Shown: piece after piece, positions 1-8,290 of the stretch | Layout: each line of letters starts with the position of its first letter | Numbering within the stretch: position 1 is the first letter of the stretch | Source of the DNA: Acrocarpospora pleiomorpha | Lineage (GTDB): Bacteria; Actinomycetota; Actinomycetes; Streptosporangiales; Streptosporangiaceae | Assembly (NCBI RefSeq): GCF_009687885.1 | Contig: NZ_BLAF01000014.1 | Coordinates: 1 to 64,000, forward strand | Length of the DNA stretch: 64,000 nt | Direction of reading: 5' to 3' | Translations under genes and position numbers: made by a program | Notes under the pieces: model-generated | The model's database searches: none | What the model was told of the DNA's origin: nothing | Seen by the model: only the letters and a program-made list of their open reading frames with translations

Positions 1-697
1 CCTGACAGATCGCATCGACCGACCCCTCGGCCAGCGTGCCGGAGGCGAACCGGTCCCGCACGACGGGCAGCCGGGCCAGCTGGGTCGCCAGCCGGATCAG
101 ACGGGACGCGCCCCCGCCGCTCATCCCCGCCGAGGCGCGCAGCCAGGTCCCGGTCGAGGCATGCCCGCCACCCGCAGCACTCCTGGCCTCACCGGCCGCA
201 TGCACCCGCCCCACCCGCGCGGCAATCGCCGAGTCCAGCCGATCCCGCGTGAACAGCAACTCCTCCGTCTCACCCAGACACAACCCGGCACCCTCGGGCA
301 GGTCGGACACCGCAAGCAGGGACGCGCGCTGCCTCAGCTCCGACACCAGCACCCCGGAACCCACCGGCTCACCACAGGCCTGCGGCCCCGAGCGGGCGCC
401 GCCGGCAGAACGGGGGCCGTCGGTGGAGCGGCCGGTATCGGTGGAGCGAGGGCCGTTGGTGGAAGGGCCGGCGTCGGTGGAGCGGGCACCGTCGGTGGAA
501 GGGCCATGAAGGAACTGCTGCCGTGCGTCCTGCTGCCGTGCGTCACCGTATGTGTCGCCGGAGGCGTCGGCGGCGGGACGCTGGGGCGGGACGTGGTCAG
601 GGTCCAGCACCGTGTCCTTCAAGAACGCGGGCAACCCACGACCGCAGGCACCTCCCGCACGGGAGGAATCCCGCACCTCGAACGGAAACCCGAGCAT
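1..697 (-). CDS. DUF222 (13E12 family) protein, cut by window edge
   Basis: The gene reads leftwards off the edge, so only its N-terminal 231 or so residues are here. The ATG is at 697. Residues about 50-100 are low complexity: DARQQ occurs twice, then a six-residue Ser-Thr-Asp/Asn repeat. From about residue 150 the sequence looks like the start of a DUF222 domain, with TRDRLDSAIAARVGRVHAAGE, then TGTWLRASAGMS and a helix rich in RLA and LARLP. DUF222 proteins are multicopy in actinomycetes and usually end in an HNH nuclease domain, which would lie outside this window. Function is not established; a DNA-cleaving or mobile role is only inferred from the usual HNH partner. There is no clear Shine-Dalgarno before the ATG. 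Confidence 0.8.
   Translation of the reverse strand, partial: MLGFPFEVRDSSRAGGACGRGLPAFLKDTVLDPDHVPPQRPAADASGDTYGDARQQDARQQFLHGPSTDGARSTDAGPSTNGPRSTDTGRSTDGPRSAGGARSGPQACGEPVGSGVLVSELRQRASLLAVSDLPEGAGLCLGETEELLFTRDRLDSAIAARVGRVHAAGEARSAAGGGHASTGTWLRASAGMSGGGASRLIRLATQLARLPVVRDRFASGTLAEGSVDAICQ
421..505. repeat. 18-bp tandem repeat inside the DUF222 gene
   Basis: About five imperfect 18-bp units built on CGGTGGAGCG (starts near 421, 439, 457, 475 and 493). They are in frame and encode a Ser-Thr-Asp/Asn-Gly-type hexapeptide linker on the minus strand. A 15-bp duplication (CTGCTGCCGTGCGTC, twice in 515-544) lies next to it and encodes DARQQ twice. Such arrays can change length by slippage without breaking the frame. 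Confidence 0.75.
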
Positions 698-1422
698 GGA
701 AAACTCCCCCCTTCCGCTTCGGCAGATCCCGAACAACCACCCCCACGCTATCTGGCACCTACGACGAAACCCGGCCTTGATCCGCGACAAGGCCGCAGGT
801 CACGAGCCCCGTGAAAAGATCTACCTACCGCCCGCCCACCTGCCACGACCCGAAGAACCATCCGGCACGCGCGATCAGGGCAGCACACCAACCCGCGGAC
901 CCTCCACCGCGAAGAACAAGCCCTCAGCTCGGCCAAACACCACGACAAGATCATGAGACAGCGGACGCCAAGGCGGGGGTAGGCATCCAGCAGATAGGTT
1001 CGGGTCCTGCGATTAGAGGCGCCAGCGTGGCACCGACGAACTCAAGCGATACTTCTAGACCAGCCAGGTCAGCGAAGGCCGACGATCTCGGCGTATCTGG
1101 TCATGTCGCGTTCGTAGGCGTCGTCGGCTCTCGCCCCGTCCAGAGGGCGCGTGGCCCCGTTCACACCCAGTATGCGGACGAGGCGTACGGAACGTCTTCG
1201 ATCTCACGCTCTATCCGCCGACCTCCCCATGATGATCAACAACGCGCTCGGCGAGCAATGGCGAGCCGCGCCCCGCCCTACGGCGCGGACATCCCGACAT
1301 GCGGCGTCATCTAGCGCCGTTCCGTCGCCGGGGCATACCCGCCGTGGCCGCGTTTGATCGGCGAGCCGCCACGTACCTGGCGGGCTTAGATTGACCCGGA
1401 GCCCCGCGCGAGGAGGACGGCA
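698..1422. other. Intergenic stretch, mostly without recognisable genes
   Basis: No complete gene is evident in about 720 bases. The only coding-like piece is on the minus strand ending with a TGA at 1069-1071: roughly 40 codons up to about 1190 with high GC3, reading ...DDAYERDMTRYAEIVGLR-stop. It has no start or recognised domain and may be the tail of a lost gene. The rest looks like decayed or non-coding DNA, plus the promoter region of the gene at 1423. Confidence 0.4.
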
Positions 1423-1890
1423 ATGACGAAGTCGCTGGAGATCACTCCGATCGGCGTCGTGGTGGGAGGACGCGTGTCGCCGACCGACGATCGCTGGACC
1501 GAGACATCGATCATCCGCCTCGACCCTGACTTCCCTTTGGACGTCGTAAGGGGATTGGAGGAGTTCAGCCACCTCATCGTCGTCTGGCACTTCCACCAAG
1601 CCTCCCCCGGCGACGTCGCACTGCACGCCCGGAGCCCTCGCAATGATCCCCGCTGGCCCGCCACCGGGACATTCGCGCACCGCAACCACCGCCGCCCCAA
1701 CCAACTCGCGCAGTCCTTCCCCCGTCTGCTGAAGGTCGACGGACTGGATCTCCACGTGGCGGACCTCGACGCGATCGACGGCACCCCGGTCTACGACATC
1801 GGGCCCTACTTCCGGGAGATGGGTCCCCGCGGAGAGATCAGGGAGCCCGAGTGGCCCGGCCAGATGCTGTCCGACTACTGGGGAACATAG
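1423..1890 (+). CDS. trmO: TrmO/TsaA-like tRNA methyltransferase family protein
   Basis: A 155-residue protein of the TsaA/TrmO (YaeB-like) beta-barrel family. The founding enzyme uses S-adenosylmethionine to methylate N6-threonylcarbamoyladenosine at position 37 of tRNA-Thr. Family landmarks are the opening IGVVVGGR, the central EEFSHLIVVWHFH block, the GTFAHRNHRRPN motif (equivalent to the family's G-F-x-x-R-x-x-x-RPN) and LHVADLDAIDGTPVYDIGPY near the end. The ATG is chosen because GAGGAGG sits 8-9 bases upstream. It stands alone, converging with decayed DNA. The family is secure; whether this short form modifies tRNA or another substrate is not. Confidence 0.8.
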   Translation: MTKSLEITPIGVVVGGRVSPTDDRWTETSIIRLDPDFPLDVVRGLEEFSHLIVVWHFHQASPGDVALHARSPRNDPRWPATGTFAHRNHRRPNQLAQSFPRLLKVDGLDLHVADLDAIDGTPVYDIGPYFREMGPRGEIREPEWPGQMLSDYWGT

Positions 1891-2130
1891 TCTCGGTGCC
1901 GGTCGGCCATCTGGAAGCGCGCGCCCGTCTTGCTGGACGGATCGCCATCCGGTCGGCGTGATCGTGTTGCTTCCCGCGCCCGCAGTGCCATTGGTGGCCT
2001 TGGAGGTCAGCCGGTCCTCGTGGTCGTACCCGTACATAGGCGGCGGCCAGGATCAGCAGCGCGATGCCGAGGCCGGCCACGACCGCGACGCGTGTTGCGG
2101 TCGGCCTCGGGCGCTGGTGAGTTCGCTCAT
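1838..2130 (-). pseudogene. Decayed small membrane-protein gene below the MFS gene
   Basis: The MFS stop overlaps an ATG at 2130 (ATGA), as if a coupled gene followed. That frame gives only 25 residues (MSELTSARGRPQ...) before a stop near 2053. A shift of one frame opens TATRVAVVAGLGIALLILAA, a clear membrane helix, and runs to 1838. In the first frame, past the stop, the text reads YGYDHEDRLTSKATNG, which resembles an RHS/YD repeat. I read this as a frameshifted or rearranged remnant, not an expressed gene. Confidence 0.4.
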
Positions 2131-3452
2131 GACGTCCTCCGCTCCGATTCGGGTGATGGCCGAGGGGTAAGGCGGGACGACTCGGGCAGTGCTCGTTCCA
2201 TCATCAGCGCTGAGGCGCCGGCCCCCAGTGCCACGAGCGCAGCCGTCAGGAATGCCGCCGTCGGAGACGCGCTGAGCAGCTGAATGCCGAGTACGGGCGC
2301 GATCGTCAGGCCCAACCACCACGACAGGCCCATCGACGCCATATACCGCCCGCGCAGACCGGCTGGCGCGAGATCCGCGGTGAGCGGCATCAGTACGGCC
2401 GTGTGGAAGCATTCGCCGATCGCGACCGCGATCGCCGCCGCGAACAGTGCCGGGTACACCGCTCCGGGGCTGGCGCCCGCAGCGAGGACGAGCAGGTAGG
2501 CGCCGACGAACAGCCACGCTGCCAGCGCCATCATCACGACCCGCCGGCGACCCTCGGCGAGCCTGGCGATCGGCAGTTGGGCCACGGCAACGGTGGCGGC
2601 GTTGGCCAGAAGCAGCAAGCCGATCAGCTGCGCGCTGAGGCCCAGGTCGCCGCCGGCGAACGGAGGTACCAGCCAGGTGAAGACACCCCACCCGACCGCG
2701 ATCATCGCCGTGTTCGTGACGGCGAGCTGGACAAAGGCCCGGTCCCGGACGACGAGCCGGTAACCGCCCGCGACCGGTTCCGGCCGCGTGTCGTCCCGTA
2801 CGACGGCGACCAGGACACACACGTAGATGAGGTAGGTGAGGCCGTTGGCCAGGAACAGCAGCACGAACCCGGTCACGCCGTATGCCGCGACGAGACCGCC
2901 GACGCCACCGCCGATCCCGATGCCGACGTTGCCGGCGACCCGGGAAATCGCGGTGGCCCGATGGCGCAGGTGCGACGGTGCGAGCGTCGCGATGAGCGTC
3001 GACTGGCTGGGATTCAGTGCGCCGTTTCCGGCGCCGGCGATCGCGGCGGCCACGAACGCGTGCGCGGGAACGTACGCGAACGCCAGGCCGACATAACCGG
3101 CGGCCAGGGCAACGCCGGCGCCCACGCCGACCGTACGAGCCCCGAAGCGGTCGATGAGCGGGCCCGCGATTGGCACGGTCACAACCGCGACGCCGGTGAT
3201 CAAGCCGACTACGAGTCCCGCCACGCCCAGGCTGAACCCGCGACCGTCGTGCAGGTAGATGATCTCAAACGGCAGGACGGCGCCGTAGCCGACGTAGTTC
3301 AGGAAGATCCCGAGCACGACGAACCACAGTTCGCGTGACAGGCCGAAGCGGGCCTGGGCATTGCTCGCGGTCTGGCTGTCCCGCCGCTGTTGGGCTCGGC
3401 GCAGCAGGTCGGCCTGGCGCTCACGGGCGAGCGCGCTGTTGATCTCGTCCAC
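2127..3452 (-). CDS. MFS transporter
   Basis: A 441-residue major facilitator superfamily protein with about 12 hydrophobic segments, starting with ELWFVVLGIFLNYVGYGAVL near residue 40. The first cytoplasmic loop carries GPLIDRFGARTVG, the MFS motif A (G-x-x-x-D-R-x-G). The N-terminus (MDEINSALARERQADLLRR) is a charged cytoplasmic helix. It probably exports a small drug-like molecule; the substrate cannot be read from the sequence. It lies 58 bases downstream of a MerR regulator on the same strand, which suggests a ligand-induced efflux operon. The last codons overlap the start of a decayed reading frame. Confidence 0.85.
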   Translation of the reverse strand: MDEINSALARERQADLLRRAQQRRDSQTASNAQARFGLSRELWFVVLGIFLNYVGYGAVLPFEIIYLHDGRGFSLGVAGLVVGLITGVAVVTVPIAGPLIDRFGARTVGVGAGVALAAGYVGLAFAYVPAHAFVAAAIAGAGNGALNPSQSTLIATLAPSHLRHRATAISRVAGNVGIGIGGGVGGLVAAYGVTGFVLLFLANGLTYLIYVCVLVAVVRDDTRPEPVAGGYRLVVRDRAFVQLAVTNTAMIAVGWGVFTWLVPPFAGGDLGLSAQLIGLLLLANAATVAVAQLPIARLAEGRRRVVMMALAAWLFVGAYLLVLAAGASPGAVYPALFAAAIAVAIGECFHTAVLMPLTADLAPAGLRGRYMASMGLSWWLGLTIAPVLGIQLLSASPTAAFLTAALVALGAGASALMMERALPESSRLTPRPSPESERRTS

Positions 3453-3510
3453 GCGCCAACCGTCAAGCCTCCCGTTACAGGACAGTCAAGCGCCGGGCCG
3501 TACGCGCTGG

Positions 3511-4335
3511 TCAGGATGCGGGCTTGGTCTGGAACACCGGCCAGCAGACCTCGGTCACGTGCCGGGACTCGTCAGTCGTGTCGAACGCCGAGATCAGGTA
3601 TTGCTCGCGGATCGGCCCGGCGACGCCGATTTCCCGCTCCGCCACGTAGGTGCCCAGCGCGCCGTAGGTCCGGTCGAGGTCGGCATGGCTACCCGCATGC
3701 ACCGCCACCGCCAGCTCGGCCGGGGGGATCTCCACCATCCTGGTCCGGCCGACCGCGTCCATCTCGCCCGTGATCGGGACATACGCGACGACCTCGCCCG
3801 CCTCGAGCTCGAAGTACTCGGCCGAGAACAGCGCGGTACGGGGGCCGGCCGCCGGGACGGTTGCCGCCGCCAGCGTCGCGTCCAGCGCGCGAAACGCCGC
3901 ATTCCACCATTCATCCAGGTCCGACGCCGACACGTGCTCGGAGATCGCGAGAGCTCGGATCGGACCCACCGACCGGTGCTCGACCGCGGTAGATGCGAGC
4001 GGCCGCTCCAACAGCGCGCGCAACGAGGCGACCATGGTTTGCGTCTCGGCGAGCTGCGCTTCCATCCGCCGCATGTGCGCGACGATCAGCTTGTTGCGGG
4101 CGTCGACGTCGGGCGCCCCCAGCACTTCCCTGATCTCGTCGAGCGGCATGCCGAGGTCGCGAAACCTGCGTATCACCTGCGCGATCGGCACCTGATCCGG
4201 AACGTAGAAGCGGTAGCCGGACGCCGGGTCGATCTCGGCCGGCACCAACACCCCGACGGCGTGGTAGTGCCGTAGCGCCTTCACGCTCAGGTGAGTCATT
4301 CGCGAAAAGTCACCGATGGCCAGTCGAGCTCGCAT
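3511..4335 (-). CDS. MerR family regulator with GyrI-like ligand domain
   Basis: 274 residues. Residues about 5-75 form a MerR winged helix (LAIGDFSRMTHLSVKALRHY, then YRFYVPDQVPIAQVIRRFRDLGMPLDEI). A short coiled coil follows (about 85-120), then a GyrI/AraC effector-binding type domain to the end (VAYVPITGEMDAVG, HAGSHADLDRTYGALGTYV). This is the layout of BmrR/TipA-type drug-sensing activators. The protein would bind a spaced promoter and twist it when ligand binds the C-terminal domain. The MFS gene directly downstream is the likely target. The start at 4335 puts the HTH at the very N-terminus, as usual. Confidence 0.87.
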   Translation of the reverse strand: MRARLAIGDFSRMTHLSVKALRHYHAVGVLVPAEIDPASGYRFYVPDQVPIAQVIRRFRDLGMPLDEIREVLGAPDVDARNKLIVAHMRRMEAQLAETQTMVASLRALLERPLASTAVEHRSVGPIRALAISEHVSASDLDEWWNAAFRALDATLAAATVPAAGPRTALFSAEYFELEAGEVVAYVPITGEMDAVGRTRMVEIPPAELAVAVHAGSHADLDRTYGALGTYVAEREIGVAGPIREQYLISAFDTTDESRHVTEVCWPVFQTKPAS

Positions 4336-4507
4336 GGCACGAATTCTCCACCCGACCCCGTGGTTTGTACGTGAGAGTTGACCGCACTTACTCGAATCTC
4401 GTGCCAGCGCTCGACCGAGGACAGCGCCCGGACCATCAGTTCAGGCAGCGAGGGGCCTTGAGGCGAGAACGCCGACAAAGGGTACTTCCCGGATGCCGGG
4501 CGGGCTG

Positions 4508-4969
4508 TCAGTCCAGGCAGAACTCGTTGCCCTCGGGGTCGGTCATCACGATGAAGCCGGCGCTCATCGGAGGATCGGGGTCGTAGCGGCGCACCCGCGT
4601 CGCTCCCAGGGCGACGAGCCGATCGCACTCGGCCTCCAGCGCCGCCATCCGCTCCTCCCCCTGCAGTCCGGGAGCGGCGCGGACGTCGAGGTGGACGCGG
4701 TTCTTGACGACCTTGTCCTCCGGAACCTGCTGGAAGAACACCCGTGGGCCGTGCCCGTCCGGGTCCTCGATGGCCGATCTCGTGTTGCGCTGCTCCTCCG
4801 GCACGCCGATCCGCGCGAGGAAGTCGTCCCATGCGGCCAGCGGGTCGGCGCCCTCGGGCAGGTCGACTCCGGGCGGGCCGGGGTGGACGTAGCCCAGGGC
4901 GTCGCGCCAGAAGGACGACAGCGCCCGCGGGTCGTGGGCGTCGAAGGTGACCTGGATGTGGCGGCTCAT
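4508..4969 (-). CDS. VOC (glyoxalase-like) family protein
   Basis: 153 residues in the vicinal-oxygen-chelate fold, with two beta-alpha-beta-beta-beta halves. The first begins IQVTFDAHDPRALSSFWRDALGY, and the second closes with GFIVMTDPEGNEFCLD, the glyoxalase-like signature that places a metal-binding Glu. Substrate unknown; relatives include small-molecule resistance proteins and dioxygenases. It starts with ATG at 4969, overlapping the stop of the DinB-like gene (ATGA), so the two are translationally coupled and probably serve one detoxification or repair role. Confidence 0.83.
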   Translation of the reverse strand: MSRHIQVTFDAHDPRALSSFWRDALGYVHPGPPGVDLPEGADPLAAWDDFLARIGVPEEQRNTRSAIEDPDGHGPRVFFQQVPEDKVVKNRVHLDVRAAPGLQGEERMAALEAECDRLVALGATRVRRYDPDPPMSAGFIVMTDPEGNEFCLD

Positions 4970-5541
4970 CGGGTTGTTCCGTTCGTGTGCAGGTAGAGGT
5001 CGCGCAGCAGGCAGACCTCGGACAGGTGGTGGATCAGCTCGCGGTGGATGTGCAGCACCAGGTCGGCCATGGGCGCATCGGGGTAGGGCTCCTTCGCGCC
5101 GACCGGGACCCGGAGCCCGGCCTCGCCGAGGCCGCGCACGCCGGCCAGCCAGAGGTCGAGCTGGGCCTCGAGCTGGTCGAGCGCGGTGGCCGCGCCGCCG
5201 GCGTACTCCCAGGTCTCCCATGATGCCGCCGGCGCGCCGAAGTGCGCCGCGTTGCGCATGGCGAGCACGCCGACGATGACGTGACCCAGTCGCCAGGCGA
5301 TCGTGGTGAAGGGCGCGGGGACCGGCTCGGGGAAGGCGTAGTCGATCGTGAAGTCCCCGGCGCCGACCTGTACAGGCACCGTCGAGGTGCCGCGCGGCCG
5401 CACGCTCCAGGCGTCCGGCACCGGCGACCAGAAGTACTCCTCGTCGGTGAGGCCGTCGAGCCGGGCTCGGAGCTGATGGTTCCAGTGGAACTCCCACTGC
5501 TCGCGCAGCGTCCGGTTCCAGTCGAGTTCGTCTGCGTCCAT
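4966..5541 (-). CDS. DinB-like family protein
   Basis: 191 residues of the DinB/YfiT-like four-helix bundle. The family binds a divalent metal with three histidines: one in the N-terminal helix (HWNHQLRA), one in WRLGHVIVGVL and one in HIHRELIHHLSEVCLLRDL near the end. Actinomycete relatives are often thiol-dependent S-transferases, but no substrate is implied here. It is the first gene of a pair with the VOC gene and diverges from the WYL regulator, with only 53 bases between their starts. That shared promoter region suggests the WYL protein controls the pair. Confidence 0.8.
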   Translation of the reverse strand: MDADELDWNRTLREQWEFHWNHQLRARLDGLTDEEYFWSPVPDAWSVRPRGTSTVPVQVGAGDFTIDYAFPEPVPAPFTTIAWRLGHVIVGVLAMRNAAHFGAPAASWETWEYAGGAATALDQLEAQLDLWLAGVRGLGEAGLRVPVGAKEPYPDAPMADLVLHIHRELIHHLSEVCLLRDLYLHTNGTTR

Positions 5542-5594
5542 GGAGCCACTCTGGCACCCCTGGCGGACAGAATCGGTCCGCTATCTCTGGCAGA

Positions 5595-6599
5595 GTGGGC
5601 GACATGGGCGCAGGCGAGCGGGGTACGACCGAGCGGGTGCTCACCCTGCTCGGGCTGCTGCAGCAGCGCCAGGTCTGGACCGGGCCCGAGCTCGCCGACC
5701 GGCTCGGGGTCACGCCGCGTACGGTGCGGCGTGATGTCGAGCGGCTGCGCACGCTCGGTTATCCGGTGCATGCCAGCCAGGGTGTCGGCGGCGGCTACCA
5801 GCTCGGCCCGGGGCAGGCCCTGCCGCCGCTGCTGCTCGACGACGAGGAGGCGATCGCCACCGCGGTCTCGCTGCTCGCCGGCGCGGGTGGCGCGGTCGCG
5901 AGCGCCGGCGACGCCGCGCTCCGGGCGCTGACCAAGCTCGACCGGGTGCTGCCCACCCGGCTGCGGCACGAGGTGCGCGCGCTGTCCGGCTCGGTGGAGT
6001 CCTTCGGCGGAGGCCGCACGCCGGTCGACCCCAAGGTGCTCATGACGCTGGCCAGAGCCTGCCGCGACGAGGTCGAGGCCGGTTTCGACTACCCGTCCGG
6101 GGGCGAGGTGCGCGGGCGGCGGGTCGAGCCCTACCGGCTGGTCGCCTCCGACCGGCGCTGGTACCTGCTCGCCTACGACCTCGACCGCGACGACTGGCGC
6201 AACTTCCGCGTCGACCGGATGACCGAGGTGTCCGCACGGACGAGGCGCTTCCGCCCGCGCGCGGCGCCGGACGCGGCGGCGTACGTGCAGGAGAGCGTGG
6301 CGAGCCGGGTCTACCCGCACCAGGCGCGCTTCCTCGTGCACGCCTCGGCCGATACGGTGCGCGCGCAGATTCCGGCGTCGGCGGCTGTCGTACGGCCGCG
6401 AGGGAGCGAGCGCTGCGAGGTGCTCAGTGGCGCGGGCAGCCTCGATTTCGTGCTCATGCACGTGCTCCTGCTGGGGCACGACTTCGAGGTGCTCGACCCT
6501 CCGGAGCTCGGGAGGCGCTGTCGCGTGCTGGCGGAGAGACTGCTGTCAGCCGCCGTACCGCTCACGGAGGCGACAGGAGAGACTGCACCGTCGCGATGA
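5595..6599 (+). CDS. HTH-WYL family transcriptional regulator
   Basis: About 334 residues. The N-terminal winged helix (ELADRLGVTPRTVRRDVERLRTLG, about residues 30-65) is the HTH_11/DeoR type. A WYL domain follows (EPYRLVASDRRWYLLAYDLD, about 175-195, containing the W-Y-L triad), then a WCX-type C-terminal segment. WYL domains sense nucleic acid fragments or nucleotides. The start is uncertain: GTG at 5595 or ATG at 5604, with no convincing Shine-Dalgarno, so the transcript may be leaderless. It is divergent from the DinB-VOC pair. Its stop overlaps the ATG of the following MFS pseudogene, which was therefore once coupled to it. Confidence 0.85.
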   Translation: MGDMGAGERGTTERVLTLLGLLQQRQVWTGPELADRLGVTPRTVRRDVERLRTLGYPVHASQGVGGGYQLGPGQALPPLLLDDEEAIATAVSLLAGAGGAVASAGDAALRALTKLDRVLPTRLRHEVRALSGSVESFGGGRTPVDPKVLMTLARACRDEVEAGFDYPSGGEVRGRRVEPYRLVASDRRWYLLAYDLDRDDWRNFRVDRMTEVSARTRRFRPRAAPDAAAYVQESVASRVYPHQARFLVHASADTVRAQIPASAAVVRPRGSERCEVLSGAGSLDFVLMHVLLLGHDFEVLDPPELGRRCRVLAERLLSAAVPLTEATGETAPSR

Positions 6600-7133
6600 C
6601 GACGCGGGCGAGATTCCTCGGGGTGGCCCAGCTGATGCTGATCCTCGACATCACCGTCGTGGCCATCGCGCTGCCGCACATCGAGCTCGACCTGGGCCTG
6701 AGCCGGCGGCGCCTTGATATACGCGATCACCCGGGCCGGGGACCACGGGTGGCTCACCGCCACGACCGGGTGGCTCGTGCTGGCGGCCGCGCTGGGCTAT
6801 CTGGCGTTCGTGGCCAGGCAGAAGACCGCCAGGTCGCCCCTGATGGGCCTCGCCCTGCTGGTACGGCGCCCGGTGGCCACCGGCACGTTCCTCATCCTGA
6901 TGGCGACGGCGCTGATGATCGCGGTGTTCTTCCTCGGCACCTTCTACTTCCAGCACGCGCGGGGAATCGGCGCCCTGCAGACCGGCCTGCTGTTCCTCCC
7001 GGTCGCGGTGGGGACGATGCTCGGGGCCAGCCTCACCGGGGCCACGCTCTCCGGGTTCACCAGCGGCTTCGTCCTCGCCACTGTCGCCGCGGGCGCCGGG
7101 GCCCTCGTGGCCGCCATCCTGACACCCGGATGA
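6596..7133 (+). pseudogene. MFS (DHA2/EmrB-type) transporter pseudogene
   Basis: The first 40 or so codons (MTTRARFLGVAQLMLILDIT...) are the N-terminal helix of a 14-helix drug transporter. At about 6705 the sequence jumps into another frame in the second half of the family (LIYAITRAGDHGWLTATT). Around 7030-7050 there is a second jump from the GTMLGA loop into the last helix (TSGFVLATVAAGAGALVAAI). An intact relative has about 460-500 residues; fewer than 200 survive here. The simplest reading is two internal deletions, the first out of frame. The ATG overlaps the upstream stop, showing an ancestral operon with the WYL regulator. Confidence 0.75.
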
Positions 7134-7240
7134 GGAGGAAACTGTCACCTATCCGAGCCCGATCCCAGGAACCTCACGCCCGAGATGATCGTTTGGCCCT
7201 CCGGCATGCCTCATCGTCCAACGTGACAGGAGAAGCAACG

Positions 7241-8194
7241 GTGGTCTTCAAACGGATGCTCGGAGCCTTCGGCGTCGGCGCACCCTCGGTGGACACGGTC
7301 CTGGCCGTGCCCCGGATCCAGCCCGGCGGAACGCTGACCGGGCAGGTGCGGCTCAAGGGCGGCGACTTCGACGCCGAGATCGAGCACATCATCCTGGGCC
7401 TGGTGGCGCGGGTGGAGATCGAGCACGGCGACGGCGAAGGCAGCGGTCTCGGGGAGTTCTTCCGCTTCCAGGCCTCCGGTCCCTTCATCCTGCGCAAGGG
7501 CGAGGAGCGGGCCATCGACTTCCAGACCCCGATCCCCTTCGAGACGCCGATCAGCGAGATCGGCGGCCAGCAGCTGCACGGCATGCAGCTCGGGGTGCGC
7601 ACCGAGCTGGCCATCGCCAAGGCCGTCGACAAGGGCGACCTGGACAGCATCGCGGTCCAGCCGCTGCCCTCCCAGAACGCGGTCCTGCACGCCCTGATCC
7701 AGCTCGGCTGCCAGTTCAAGTCAGCCGACCTCGAAGCCGGCCAGGTGTACGGCACCCGCCAGGAACTCCCGTTCTACCAGGAGATCGAGTTCTACGCGCC
7801 TCCCCAGCACTCGGGCCACGTGAACGAGATCGAGCTGACGTTCGTGACCAGCGCGACCGGGCTGGAGGTCATCCTGGAGGCCGACACGCGCTCGGGTCAC
7901 TCCGGCGACGCCGTCGGCCGCTTCCACCTCAGCCACGACGAAGCCCTGCGCACCGACTGGGCGAGCGAGATCGACCGCTGGCTGATCGGCCTCGCCCAGT
8001 ACGGAGGCGGCGGCCACCACATGGGCGGCTACGGCGACCACCACGCTGAGCACCACCATGAGCACCGCAGCGGGCCAGGCTGGGGTGCGGTCGCGGCCGC
8101 CGGTGCCGCGGGCGTTGTCGGCGGCCTCGTGGCCGGCGAAATCATCGAAGAGATCTTCGAAGAGGAAGAGGAAGAAAGCGGAGAGGACTGGTAA
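7241..8194 (+). CDS. spo0M: Spo0M-like sporulation-control protein
   Basis: 317 residues of the Spo0M family, with an arrestin-like beta-sandwich. The opening FKRMLGAFGVGAPSVDTVL and GGTLTGQVRLKGGDFDAEIE are hallmarks. In Bacillus, Spo0M tunes entry into sporulation and cell division; the role in actinomycetes is less clear. The GTG at 7241 is chosen because AGGAG lies 8 bases upstream and the protein then starts like its family. The C-terminus is unusual: a His-rich patch (about residues 248-276), a Gly/Ala-rich hydrophobic helix (AAAGAAGVVGGLVAGE) and a tail of about 14 residues that is mostly Glu and Asp. A strong terminator follows at 8204. Confidence 0.87.
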   Translation: MVFKRMLGAFGVGAPSVDTVLAVPRIQPGGTLTGQVRLKGGDFDAEIEHIILGLVARVEIEHGDGEGSGLGEFFRFQASGPFILRKGEERAIDFQTPIPFETPISEIGGQQLHGMQLGVRTELAIAKAVDKGDLDSIAVQPLPSQNAVLHALIQLGCQFKSADLEAGQVYGTRQELPFYQEIEFYAPPQHSGHVNEIELTFVTSATGLEVILEADTRSGHSGDAVGRFHLSHDEALRTDWASEIDRWLIGLAQYGGGGHHMGGYGDHHAEHHHEHRSGPGWGAVAAAGAAGVVGGLVAGEIIEEIFEEEEEESGEDW

Positions 8195-8203
8195 ACAGCG
8201 TCT

Positions 8204-8229
8204 GGGCCGCCCCTCCAACAGGGCGGCCC
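8204..8229 (+). terminator. Hairpin terminator after spo0M
   Basis: A perfect 9-bp stem (GGGCCGCCC / GGGCGGCCC) with an 8-nt loop begins 10 bases after the spo0M stop. No T-tract follows, as is common for actinomycete terminators. It may also end the convergent TetR transcript. Confidence 0.75.
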
Positions 8230-8290
8230 GTCAGCGCAGGACCACGGTCTTGTGGCCGTGGTCAGGTCGATCGGCAACGTATCTGGCCGG

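Noticed and set aside
1204-2037. A 277-codon minus-strand frame over the TrmO-like gene
   Set aside because: It lies antisense to a gene with a good start and family match, and no domain is recognisable except the YD-like scrap, which is reported separately.
2403-3338. Plus-strand frame of about 311 codons inside the MFS gene
   Set aside because: It is a hydrophilic antisense artefact of a 12-helix membrane protein gene.
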